The position numbers and the translations under genes were made by a program. Shown piece by piece: positions 9,085 through 17,390 of a DNA stretch of 64,000 nt; position 1 is the first letter of the stretch; each line of letters starts with the position of its first letter. This DNA comes from CAWBQO01 sp963790965 (GTDB lineage: Bacteria; Bacteroidota; Rhodothermia; Rhodothermales; DASSAV01), in the NCBI GenBank assembly GCA_963790965.1, contig CAWBQO010000003.1:682001-746000 (forward strand), written 5' to 3'. The notes beneath the pieces are model-generated. The model was not told where the DNA came from and ran no database searches. It was given only the letters and a program-made list of their open reading frames with translations.

Positions 9085-10065
9085 TCAGCGGGAAAGAAAC
9101 GCTTCGGCGGAAGCACGGGTGATGACGATGCGGCCTTGCTCGTCCACCGAGTCGGTCGGGAACGGGCGACCTTCGAGCAGCAGATCCACTTTCTCCAACT
9201 GCCGCTCGATGAACATCTGATCGGTGGCCGTAAAGACCCTCGATTCCCCTTCTTCAATCCAGTACGGGCGGCGCACGTCGTCGTCGACGCGCACTTTGAT
9301 GTCCTGCACCGGTCCGCGCGCTGCGATGATCGTAACCTCGATGGTGTCCCCAATGGCCACCGGTTGCGGTGCCGGAGCGGGTGCCTGGTTCGTATCGACG
9401 GGAGCGATGGTCGTCTGCTCGTCCGCCACCGTGCGCACGCCCTGATCGCCACGATCCCGGCCGAGGAAGAACCAGATAAGCCCGACGGCCACAATCACGG
9501 CTACGGCGATGCCGATCCAGCGTCCCCACGGCGCACTCGGCTCCGGCTGGGCCTGATAGACGGGCCGCTCGCGCTCGGCAGCCGGTTTCCTCTCGGCCGG
9601 CGGGGCTGCTACAACGGCCGGCTCGGGTTCTTCTTCCTGCTCAGGCTCAGGCTCAGGAAGCGGCGGCAGCGGCTCCTGTTCCGTAGTGTCAGGCACCGCC
9701 ACAGCGGCAGCCATTTCCTCTTCTTCAACGCTCGGCGTCTCAGCCGGGGCAACCTCCTCCTCCGACTCCGGGGTGCGAAGCAGACTCCCGTCGTAGCGGC
9801 CCTCCAATGCCTCATCCAGTGCCGCGAGGGCTTTTTCGATGTTCAAACCAACCACTTCGGCGTAGGTGCGAACGAAGGAGCGCAGATAGACCCTGTTGAA
9901 CATCGGGTGGTTGAAGAGTCCCGACACCTCGAACGCCACAATGAGGTTCAGCGGGATCTTCGTCTCTTCATGAATGGCCTGCAGGGGAATGTCTCTGCTC
10001 TCGCGGATCCTGCGCAGATCCTGGGCAAATTGTTTGCCGGTGTCCGGATTGCCACCTTCGCTCAT
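9085..10065 (-). CDS. RodZ-like helix-turn-helix membrane protein
   Basis: Bitopic protein resembling RodZ, which links MreB filaments to the membrane during rod-shape maintenance. The ATG at 10065 places the Cro/C1-type HTH_25 domain (ALL-helical, with LRRIRESRDIPLQAIHEETK) at residues 10-75. An acidic, Pro/Glu-rich linker follows, then one transmembrane helix at about 182-201 (WIGIAVAVIVAVGLIWFFLG). The external C-terminal DUF4115-type domain ends the 326-residue protein. An upstream in-frame TTG/ATG extension to 10200 gives 45 unlikely residues and is rejected. It is first in the run rodZ-ligA-symporter-phosphodiesterase. The mreD homologue is 40 kb away, so shape genes are scattered here. 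Confidence 0.85.
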   Translation of the reverse strand: MSEGGNPDTGKQFAQDLRRIRESRDIPLQAIHEETKIPLNLIVAFEVSGLFNHPMFNRVYLRSFVRTYAEVVGLNIEKALAALDEALEGRYDGSLLRTPESEEEVAPAETPSVEEEEMAAAVAVPDTTEQEPLPPLPEPEPEQEEEPEPAVVAAPPAERKPAAERERPVYQAQPEPSAPWGRWIGIAVAVIVAVGLIWFFLGRDRGDQGVRTVADEQTTIAPVDTNQAPAPAPQPVAIGDTIEVTIIAARGPVQDIKVRVDDDVRRPYWIEEGESRVFTATDQMFIERQLEKVDLLLEGRPFPTDSVDEQGRIVITRASAEAFLSR

Positions 10066-10413
10066 GGGCTTGTGCGTTCTTTGCGTGGATGATGGTGCCG
10101 AGCGTTGCCGCTCAGGCGGTAAGTTAAACGCTGCCGAGCCGTCATTCAGCATCAAAGCTGCAATAAGTGCAGCTTTCCAGTGGATCAGTCCGGCGGGCAA
10201 GCGGATGCCGGGGCGCGCGTGCCGAGATAGTCACAGGTGAGGATGGACCCGTGTTATGGGGCATCGGTCTAACCGTACGGTGTTCCAAGATCCTTAAGAT
10301 AGCGTTTGCCGCACCGGCGGACGCGCCTCGATCCCCTCCGCGAAACAGAACGGCACCTCTTTGCGCTCATTCATGCGCTGTTTCGCACTCCAAAGACCCT
10401 TTCTCCTACCGCT
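10066..10413. other. Divergent intergenic region between rodZ-like and the giant kinase
   Basis: A 348-bp non-coding stretch that must hold the promoters of two divergent units. It contains a perfect inverted repeat at 10154-10176 (listed separately). The sequence TAGCGTTTG at about 10302 is one base too long for the Bacteroidota -7 element TAnnTTTG on the plus strand. An open frame continues upstream of the kinase start to 10306 but encodes no recognisable domain. No small RNA is evident. Confidence 0.5.
10154..10176. promoter_or_regulatory. Perfect 9-bp inverted repeat with 5-nt spacer (possible operator)
   Basis: aaagctgca, spacer ataag, tgcagcttt. It lies about 90 bp upstream of the rodZ-like start within a divergent promoter region. 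The geometry suits a dimeric HTH regulator, or alternatively a hairpin in the rodZ leader; no T-tract follows on either strand, so a terminator is unlikely. Confidence 0.4.
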
Positions 10414-13400
10414 ATGTCCGACGCGAGTAACCGCAAACTGGAAGATGTGCTCGATACGGCCGAACTGCTGAGTGTTCTTACCGCCGTCAAGCGCGGCGAT
10501 TTTTCAGCACGCCTCAACGTGGAAGAGAACGGAATCGGCGGCCGCATTGCCGACACGCTCAACAGCATCATCGAAACCAACGATCTGATGACGCGCGAGC
10601 TTCAGCGCATCAGTTCCGTGGTTGGAAAGCAGGGCAAAATTACGGAGCGCGCCGCACTACCCGGCGCGACGGGGTCGTGGAACGACTGCATCGAGTCTGT
10701 GAATGAGCTTACGACCGACCTCGCTTACCCGATCACGGAGGTCGAGCGCGTCATCGGTGCCGTTGCCAAGGGAGACCTTTCGCAGACGATGGAGATCGAA
10801 CTCGACGGCCGCGCCATGAAGGGCGAGTTCTTGCGAACGGGCAAGATCGTCAACACGATGGTTCAGCAGCTCGGCACGTTCGCGTCCGAGGTGACGCGCG
10901 TGGCGCGCGAAGTCGGTACCGAAGGCAAGCTCGGCGGACAGGCGAAGGTCAAAGGCGTCTCGGGCACGTGGAAGGACCTGACCGACAGCGTCAACGGGAT
11001 GGCGGACAACCTGACCAAGCAGGTGCGCAACATCGCCGGTGTTGCGACGGCCATTGCGAACGGCGACCTGTCGAAGAAGATCACGGTGGAGGTCAAAGGC
11101 GAAATGCTGGAGTTGAAGGACACCATCAACACGATGGTCGACCAGCTTTCCGCATTCGCATCTGAAGTCACCCGCGTGGCGCGCGAGGTCGGTACCGAAG
11201 GCAAGCTCGGCGGGCAGGCCGCCGTCCCCGGTGTGGCGGGCACGTGGAAGGACCTGACGGACAACGTCAACGGCATGGCCAACAACCTGACCGTTCAGCT
11301 CCGCGACGTGTCCAAGGTGGCTTCCGCCATTGCCGGCGGCGATCTCGGGCAGAAGATCACAGTCGAGGTAAAGGGCGAAATCCTGCAGATCAAGAACACC
11401 ATCAACACGATGGTCGACCAGCTTTCCGCCTTTGCGTCCGAGGTGACGCGCGTGGCGCGGGAAGTCGGCACCGACGGCAAGCTCGGCGGACAGGCGATCG
11501 TCAAGGGGGTTTCCGGCACCTGGAAGGACCTGACCGACAGCGTGAACGGTATGGCCAACAACCTCACCACGCAGGTGAGAAACATTGCCGAAGTCACGAC
11601 GGCCGTTGCCACGGGCGACCTGACCAAGAAGATCACGGTCGATGCCCAGGGCGAAATGCTGGAGATGAAGAACACCATCAACACGATGGTCGACCAGCTT
11701 TCCGCCTTTGCGTCGGAAGTGACCCGCGTGGCGCGTGAGGTGGGCACGGAGGGCAAGCTCGGCGGACAGGCCGAGGTGCCGGGCGTCGCGGGCACGTGGA
11801 AGGACCTGACGGACAACGTGAACGGCATGGCCAACAACCTGACCGTTCAGCTCCGGGACGTGTCGAAGGTTGCCTCCGCCATTGCCGGCGGCGACCTCGG
11901 GCAGAAGATCACGGTCGAGGTCAAGGGCGAAATCCTGCAGATCAAGAACACCATCAACACGATGGTGGATCAGCTCTCCGCCTTTGCGTCCGAGGTGACG
12001 CGCGTGGCGCGGGAGGTCGGCACGGAAGGAAAGCTCGGCGGACAGGCTGAGGTCGAGGGCGTGTCCGGCACGTGGGCGGACCTGACCGACAGCGTGAACG
12101 GCATGGCGAACAACCTCACCGGCCAGGTCCGCAACATTGCCGAAGTCACGACGGCTGTGGCCAAGGGCGATCTGTCGAAAAAGATTACGGTCGACGTGCA
12201 GGGCGAAATGCTCGAGCTGAAGAACACCATCAACACGATGGTCGATCAGCTTTCGTCCTTTGCCTCCGAGGTGACGCGCGTCGCGCGAGAAGTGGGGTCG
12301 GAAGGCAAGCTCGGCGGGCAGGCGGAGGTACCGGGCGTTGCCGGCACGTGGAAAGACTTGACTGACAATGTCAACGGCATGGCGAACAACCTGACCACGC
12401 AGGTACGCAACATCGCCGAAGTGACGACGGCGGTCGCCAACGGGGATCTGTCCAAGAAGATCACAGTGGACGCCCTCGGCGAGATGCTCGAGATGAAGAA
12501 CACCATCAACACGATGGTCGATCAGCTTTCGTCCTTCGCCTCCGAAGTGACGCGCGTGGCGCGAGAGGTCGGGACGGAAGGAAAGCTCGGCGGGCTGGCC
12601 GAGGTGCCGGGCGTCGCCGGAACGTGGATGGACCTCACCGACAGCGTGAACGGCATGGCGAACAACCTGACCGGACAGGTGCGCAACATTGCCGAAGTGG
12701 CGTCGGCCATTGCCGGCGGCGACCTCACGCAGAAGATTACGGTGGATGTCCAGGGCGAGATGCTGGACCTCAAGAACACCATGAACACCATGGTGGACCA
12801 GCTCGGAGCCTTCGCATCGGAAGTAACCCGCGTGGCGCGCGAGGTCGGAACGGAGGGCAAGCTCGGCGGGCAGGCCATCGTCAAAGGAGTCTCCGGAACG
12901 TGGAAGGACCTTACGGACAGCGTGAACGGCATGGCGAACAACCTCACCACGCAGGTGAGAAACATCGCCGAAGTCACCACGGCCGTTGCGACCGGCGACT
13001 TATCCAAGAAGATCACTGTCGAGGTTCAGGGCGAAATGCTCGAACTGAAGAACACCATCAACACGATGGTCGACCAGCTTTCCTCCTTCGCTTCTGAAGT
13101 GACGCGCGTGGCGAGAGAGGTGGGTACGGAAGGCAAGCTCGGCGGGCAGGCGCTCGTCAAGGGCGTCTCCGGCGTTTGGAAAGACCTGACCGACAACGTG
13201 AATGGCATGGCCAACAATCTCACTACGCAGGTGAGAAACATTGCCGAAGTGACCACGGCGGTCGCCAAGGGCGACTTGTCGAAGAAGATCGCCGTTGATG
13301 TAAAGGGTGAGATGCTCGAGCTGAAGAACACCATCAACACGATGGTCGACCAGCTCGGGGCTTTTGCATCGGAAGTGACCCGCGTGGCGCGAGAGGTCGG

Positions 13401-16400
13401 GACGGAAGGAAAGCTCGGCGGACAGGCGTACGTGCTCGGCGTGTCCGGCGTCTGGAAGGACCTCACGGACAACGTGAACGGCATGGCGAACAACCTGACC
13501 ACGCAGGTGCGCAACATCGCCGAGGTCACGACCGCCGTAGCCAAGGGCGACTTGTCCAAGAAGATCACCGTGGACGTGCAGGGCGAGATGCTCGAGCTGA
13601 AGAACACCATCAACACGATGGTTGACCAGCTTTCTTCCTTTGCATCGGAAGTGACGCGCGTGGCGCGTGAAGTCGGTACGGAGGGCAAGCTTGGCGGACA
13701 AGCGCTCGTGAAGGGCGTCTCGGGCGTCTGGAAGGACCTCACGGATAACGTGAACGGCATGGCCAACAACCTTACGGCGCAGGTGCGCGGTATCGCGCGC
13801 GTCGTGACGGCAGTGGCCAAGGGCGATTTGAAGCGAAAGCTCGCGGTGGAAGCCAAGGGCGAGATCCTCGAACTCGCCGACACGATCAACGACATGATCG
13901 ACACGCTCGCTACGTTCGCAGACCAGGTGACGACGGTGGCGCGCGAAGTGGGTATCGAAGGCAAGCTTGGCGGACAGGCACACGTCCCCGGTGCCAGTGG
14001 CACCTGGCGCGACCTAACGGACAATGTAAACCGCCTCGCGGCGAACCTCACCACACAGGTGCGCGCCATCACCGAGGTGACCACGGCCGTGGCTGCGGGC
14101 GACCTGACCAAGAAAATCACCGCGGAGGCCGCCGGTGAGATGGGTGATCTCAAGAACAACGTCAATGAGATGATCCGCAACCTGGAGGTGACCACGCGGC
14201 GGAACACCGAACAAGATTGGCTCAAGACCAATCTTACCAAGTTCACACAAATCCTGCAGGGCCAGAAGGAGCTTGTCCCGGTTTCCAAGCTCATCCTCTC
14301 CGAACTCGCGCCGCTCGTGAACGCCCAACACGGCGTCTTTTATATCGCGGAGGGAACGGAGGGCGATCCGGACTTTAGCTTGAAGTTACTCGCTTCCTAT
14401 GCCTATCGCGAGCGCAAGGGGCTGGCGAACAGGTTCTACATGGGCGAGGGCCTCGTCGGGCAGTGTGCGCTCGAGAAGGAGCGCATCCTGCTCCGTGACG
14501 TGCCGAACGACTACATCCAGATCTCGTCCGGCCTCGGTGCCTCGACGCCGTACAACATCGTCGTGCTGCCGGTCATTTTCGAGGGGCAGATCAAGGCCGT
14601 CATCGAACTGGCCTCCTTCAATCCGTTCAGCCCGATTCACCTGACGTTCGTCGATCAGCTTACCGAGAGCATCGGCATCGTTCTCAATACGATCGAGGCG
14701 AACATGCGGACGGAGGCGCTGCTGAAGCAGTCGCAGTCGCTCACGCAGGAGCTACAGTCGCAGCAGGACGAGCTGACGGAAACGAACAAGCAACTCGAGC
14801 AGCAGGCGCGTTCGTTGCAGGCGTCCGAGGAACTGCTGAAAATGCAGCAGGAAGAGTTGCAGCAGACGAACGTCGAGCTTCAGAGCAAAGCCCGGCTGCT
14901 CGCCGAGCAGAAGGCCGAAGTGGAGCGGAAGAACCGCGAGATCGAGTTGGCGCGCAAGGCCATCGAGGAGAAGGCCGAGCAGCTCTCGCTCACCTCGAAG
15001 TATAAGTCCGAATTCCTCGCGAATATGTCCCATGAGCTGCGCACGCCGCTCAACAGCATGCTCATTCTCTCGAAGATGCTGGCGGAAAACCGGGAAGAAA
15101 ACCTGACTGGCAAGCAGGTGGAGTTCTCCGAGACGATCCATTCCTCCGGATCGGACCTGCTCGCGCTGATCAACGAGATCCTGGACCTCTCGAAGATCGA
15201 GTCGGGCACGATGACGGTGGACGTTGACAACCTTCCCGTCGACGAGCTTCGCACCGAGACCGAGCGCCTATTCCGCCAGGTGGCGGCAAGGAAAGGGATC
15301 CGCTACGCGGTGGAGATCGCCGACGATGTGCCGGCGACCGTTCGCACGGACGGCAAGCGGCTCCTGCAGGTGCTGAAGAATCTGCTTTCGAACGCCTTCA
15401 AATTTACGGAGAAAGGCAGCGTTACGCTCCGCGTCTTCAACGCCGATGAGGACGTGAACTACGACAACGAGCTGCTCAACCGCGCCTCCCGCGTGATCGG
15501 CTTCTCGGTGGTAGATACCGGAATCGGCATTCCGGCCGACAAGCAGCGAGTTATTTTTGAAGCTTTCCAGCAGGCAGACGGCACCGTGAGCCGCCGCTAT
15601 GGGGGCACCGGACTCGGCCTCTCAATCAGCCGGGAGATTGCGCGGCTGCTTGGCGGCGAACTCAGGCTCTCCTCGACATATGGCGAAGGAAGCGCGTTCA
15701 CGCTCTATTTGCCCGAGAACTACATCCCGACTTCCATCGCCGCGCCGAACCCCAACGACGTGGACGAAGAGGAGGAGAATGAAATGAGCTTCCCGTCCCG
15801 TCCGCAGGCGGAGCGCGGTAGCCGGGAGGCCGACCTCCGGACGGGATCCGACGGCGCGGACGACGAGGTCGATGTGGCTCCGGCCGAGCATGCGCAGTCG
15901 GAGGATTCCGCTGCCTCCGGCGACGGAGAAGTCAAACCGCCGCCTCCCTCCCCCGCCGATTCGGAGGACAGTGGAGAGGACGAGCGCGACGAGGCGGTGC
16001 CTCAGATCGAGGAGCAGGAAGAGACGGTGCCCGTTGCCTCGGACGAGACGGCACCTGCGCACAGGCCCGCACCTCCCGCCGTGGACCAGACGGCGGCCGA
16101 GCGCCAGATGGAGGTGGAGGCTTCGCACGCGCATTCCGAGCCTGCTCGAATGCCCGCCACGCGCGCCGTGACCGACGACCGCGACCGAATCCTCCCGGGC
16201 GACCGCGTGCTCCTGATGGTCGAAGACGACGTGCGCTTCGCCGACGTGCTGATCGACATGGCACGTTCGAAGAACTTCAAGGTGCTCCACGCCACGACCG
16301 GCGAAGAGGGACTCCGACTCGCGCGGCAGCACAAGCCGGACGCGATCACGCTCGACATTCAGCTGCCGGGCATGCACGGCCTGACGCTCCTCGACCAGCT

Positions 16401-17373
16401 CAAGCACGACCAAGACACCCGGCACATCCCCGTTCATATTGTGTCGGTCGCCGACGAATTGCCGCGAAGTAAGCGAAAAGGCGCGATTTCGCAGATCAAG
16501 AAGCCCGTCACCCAGGAATCTGTAATGGATTCGCTGGCGCAGATCCAGAAGTTCGTTGACCGGCCGGTGAAGAACCTGCTCGTCGTTGAGGACGACAGCA
16601 CGCAGCGAGATAATATCGTCAGCCTGATTGGCGGGGAGGACGTCAAGATGACGGCGGTCGGCACCGGTGCCGAAGCGCTCGTGGCGCTGCGCACCGAAGG
16701 CTTCGATTGCGCCGTGGTTGACCTCGGGTTGCCGGATATGCGCGGCTTCGACCTGATCGAGCAGATCCGCAAGGACATCGGCTTGACGAACCTCCCAATC
16801 ATCGTTTACACGGCCAAAGACCTCACGCCCAAAGAGATCGGCGATCTCAACCGGATGGCCGAGGCGGTGATCGTAAAGGACGTGACTTCCTTCGACCAGC
16901 TGCTCGACGAGACGGCGCTGTTTCTGCACCGGGTGGAAAAGAACCTGCCGGAAGAAAAGCGCGCGCGCCTCGAACAGCGGCATACGCCGGAGGCGAGTCT
17001 ATCGGGCAAGAAGGTCCTCATCGTGGACGACGACATCCGCAACATCTTCGCGATAACGAGCCTGCTCGAACGCAACAAGATGATCGTTGAGTACGCCGAA
17101 AACGGTCAGGACGGCATTGAGGCGCTGAAAAACTCGTCAGACATCGACGCCGTGCTCATGGACGTGATGATGCCCGGAATGGACGGCTACGAAGCCACAC
17201 GCGCCATTCGCAAGATGCCGCGTTTCAAGAACTTGCCCGTGATTGCGGTTACGGCAAAGGCGATGAAGGGCGACCGGGAGAAGTGCATCGAGGCCGGCGC
17301 GTCGGACTACATCACGAAGCCGGTGAACGTGGAGCAACTGCTCTCGCTGCTGCGCGTCTGGATTCATCGATAA
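10414..17373 (+). CDS. Giant soluble HAMP-array hybrid histidine kinase with three receiver domains
   Basis: Predicted cytoplasmic sensor kinase of 2319 residues with no transmembrane segment or signal peptide. Order of domains: N-terminal HAMP-like units (about 15-150); twelve 92-residue repeats (about 150-1255), each holding two HAMP modules (SEVTRVAREVG...GTWKDLTDxVNGMANNLT and xVRNIAEVTTAVAxGDLSKKI); GAF domain (about 1286-1430); Gln/Glu-rich coiled coil (about 1430-1530); HisKA with SHELRTPLNS (phospho-acceptor His1540); HATPase_c with N-box Asn1660 and DTGIGIP; an acidic, Pro-rich linker (about 1760-1925); and three receivers with phospho-Asp at 1981, 2103 and 2250. The ATG at 10414 is chosen because the 36 residues upstream are not conserved in character. 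The HAMP-array plus HisKA plus REC plan is that of fungal group III (Nik1/Os-1) kinases and some bacterial homologues. The signal sensed is unknown. No HPt or DNA-binding output lies in the protein. Confidence 0.93.
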   Translation: MSDASNRKLEDVLDTAELLSVLTAVKRGDFSARLNVEENGIGGRIADTLNSIIETNDLMTRELQRISSVVGKQGKITERAALPGATGSWNDCIESVNELTTDLAYPITEVERVIGAVAKGDLSQTMEIELDGRAMKGEFLRTGKIVNTMVQQLGTFASEVTRVAREVGTEGKLGGQAKVKGVSGTWKDLTDSVNGMADNLTKQVRNIAGVATAIANGDLSKKITVEVKGEMLELKDTINTMVDQLSAFASEVTRVAREVGTEGKLGGQAAVPGVAGTWKDLTDNVNGMANNLTVQLRDVSKVASAIAGGDLGQKITVEVKGEILQIKNTINTMVDQLSAFASEVTRVAREVGTDGKLGGQAIVKGVSGTWKDLTDSVNGMANNLTTQVRNIAEVTTAVATGDLTKKITVDAQGEMLEMKNTINTMVDQLSAFASEVTRVAREVGTEGKLGGQAEVPGVAGTWKDLTDNVNGMANNLTVQLRDVSKVASAIAGGDLGQKITVEVKGEILQIKNTINTMVDQLSAFASEVTRVAREVGTEGKLGGQAEVEGVSGTWADLTDSVNGMANNLTGQVRNIAEVTTAVAKGDLSKKITVDVQGEMLELKNTINTMVDQLSSFASEVTRVAREVGSEGKLGGQAEVPGVAGTWKDLTDNVNGMANNLTTQVRNIAEVTTAVANGDLSKKITVDALGEMLEMKNTINTMVDQLSSFASEVTRVAREVGTEGKLGGLAEVPGVAGTWMDLTDSVNGMANNLTGQVRNIAEVASAIAGGDLTQKITVDVQGEMLDLKNTMNTMVDQLGAFASEVTRVAREVGTEGKLGGQAIVKGVSGTWKDLTDSVNGMANNLTTQVRNIAEVTTAVATGDLSKKITVEVQGEMLELKNTINTMVDQLSSFASEVTRVAREVGTEGKLGGQALVKGVSGVWKDLTDNVNGMANNLTTQVRNIAEVTTAVAKGDLSKKIAVDVKGEMLELKNTINTMVDQLGAFASEVTRVAREVGTEGKLGGQAYVLGVSGVWKDLTDNVNGMANNLTTQVRNIAEVTTAVAKGDLSKKITVDVQGEMLELKNTINTMVDQLSSFASEVTRVAREVGTEGKLGGQALVKGVSGVWKDLTDNVNGMANNLTAQVRGIARVVTAVAKGDLKRKLAVEAKGEILELADTINDMIDTLATFADQVTTVAREVGIEGKLGGQAHVPGASGTWRDLTDNVNRLAANLTTQVRAITEVTTAVAAGDLTKKITAEAAGEMGDLKNNVNEMIRNLEVTTRRNTEQDWLKTNLTKFTQILQGQKELVPVSKLILSELAPLVNAQHGVFYIAEGTEGDPDFSLKLLASYAYRERKGLANRFYMGEGLVGQCALEKERILLRDVPNDYIQISSGLGASTPYNIVVLPVIFEGQIKAVIELASFNPFSPIHLTFVDQLTESIGIVLNTIEANMRTEALLKQSQSLTQELQSQQDELTETNKQLEQQARSLQASEELLKMQQEELQQTNVELQSKARLLAEQKAEVERKNREIELARKAIEEKAEQLSLTSKYKSEFLANMSHELRTPLNSMLILSKMLAENREENLTGKQVEFSETIHSSGSDLLALINEILDLSKIESGTMTVDVDNLPVDELRTETERLFRQVAARKGIRYAVEIADDVPATVRTDGKRLLQVLKNLLSNAFKFTEKGSVTLRVFNADEDVNYDNELLNRASRVIGFSVVDTGIGIPADKQRVIFEAFQQADGTVSRRYGGTGLGLSISREIARLLGGELRLSSTYGEGSAFTLYLPENYIPTSIAAPNPNDVDEEEENEMSFPSRPQAERGSREADLRTGSDGADDEVDVAPAEHAQSEDSAASGDGEVKPPPPSPADSEDSGEDERDEAVPQIEEQEETVPVASDETAPAHRPAPPAVDQTAAERQMEVEASHAHSEPARMPATRAVTDDRDRILPGDRVLLMVEDDVRFADVLIDMARSKNFKVLHATTGEEGLRLARQHKPDAITLDIQLPGMHGLTLLDQLKHDQDTRHIPVHIVSVADELPRSKRKGAISQIKKPVTQESVMDSLAQIQKFVDRPVKNLLVVEDDSTQRDNIVSLIGGEDVKMTAVGTGAEALVALRTEGFDCAVVDLGLPDMRGFDLIEQIRKDIGLTNLPIIVYTAKDLTPKEIGDLNRMAEAVIVKDVTSFDQLLDETALFLHRVEKNLPEEKRARLEQRHTPEASLSGKKVLIVDDDIRNIFAITSLLERNKMIVEYAENGQDGIEALKNSSDIDAVLMDVMMPGMDGYEATRAIRKMPRFKNLPVIAVTAKAMKGDREKCIEAGASDYITKPVNVEQLLSLLRVWIHR
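10888..14199 (+). repeat. Twelve tandem 276-bp coding repeats (HAMP pairs)
   Basis: The codon for the Glu/Gln of the SEVTRVAREVG motif recurs at 10888, 11164 and so on every 276 bp to 13924, with no insertion or deletion across twelve units. Units 2 and 4 encode identical residues over the second half (VPGVAGTW to EILQIKN). Units 3 and 8, and the first halves of 9 and 11, are near-identical, showing duplication or gene conversion within the array. Unit 12 is the most diverged (DQVTTVAREVGIEG). Confidence 0.95.
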
Positions 17374-17390
17374 GACAAAGGACGAGGCCG

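Noticed and set aside
10888..14199. CRISPR-like or satellite reading of the 276-bp tandem repeat
   Set aside because: The unit is a multiple of three, in frame and encodes HAMP pairs; there are no spacers.
15622..16983. 453-codon open frame antisense to the kinase receivers
   Set aside because: Mirror frame of a GC-rich gene; no motif, no start context.
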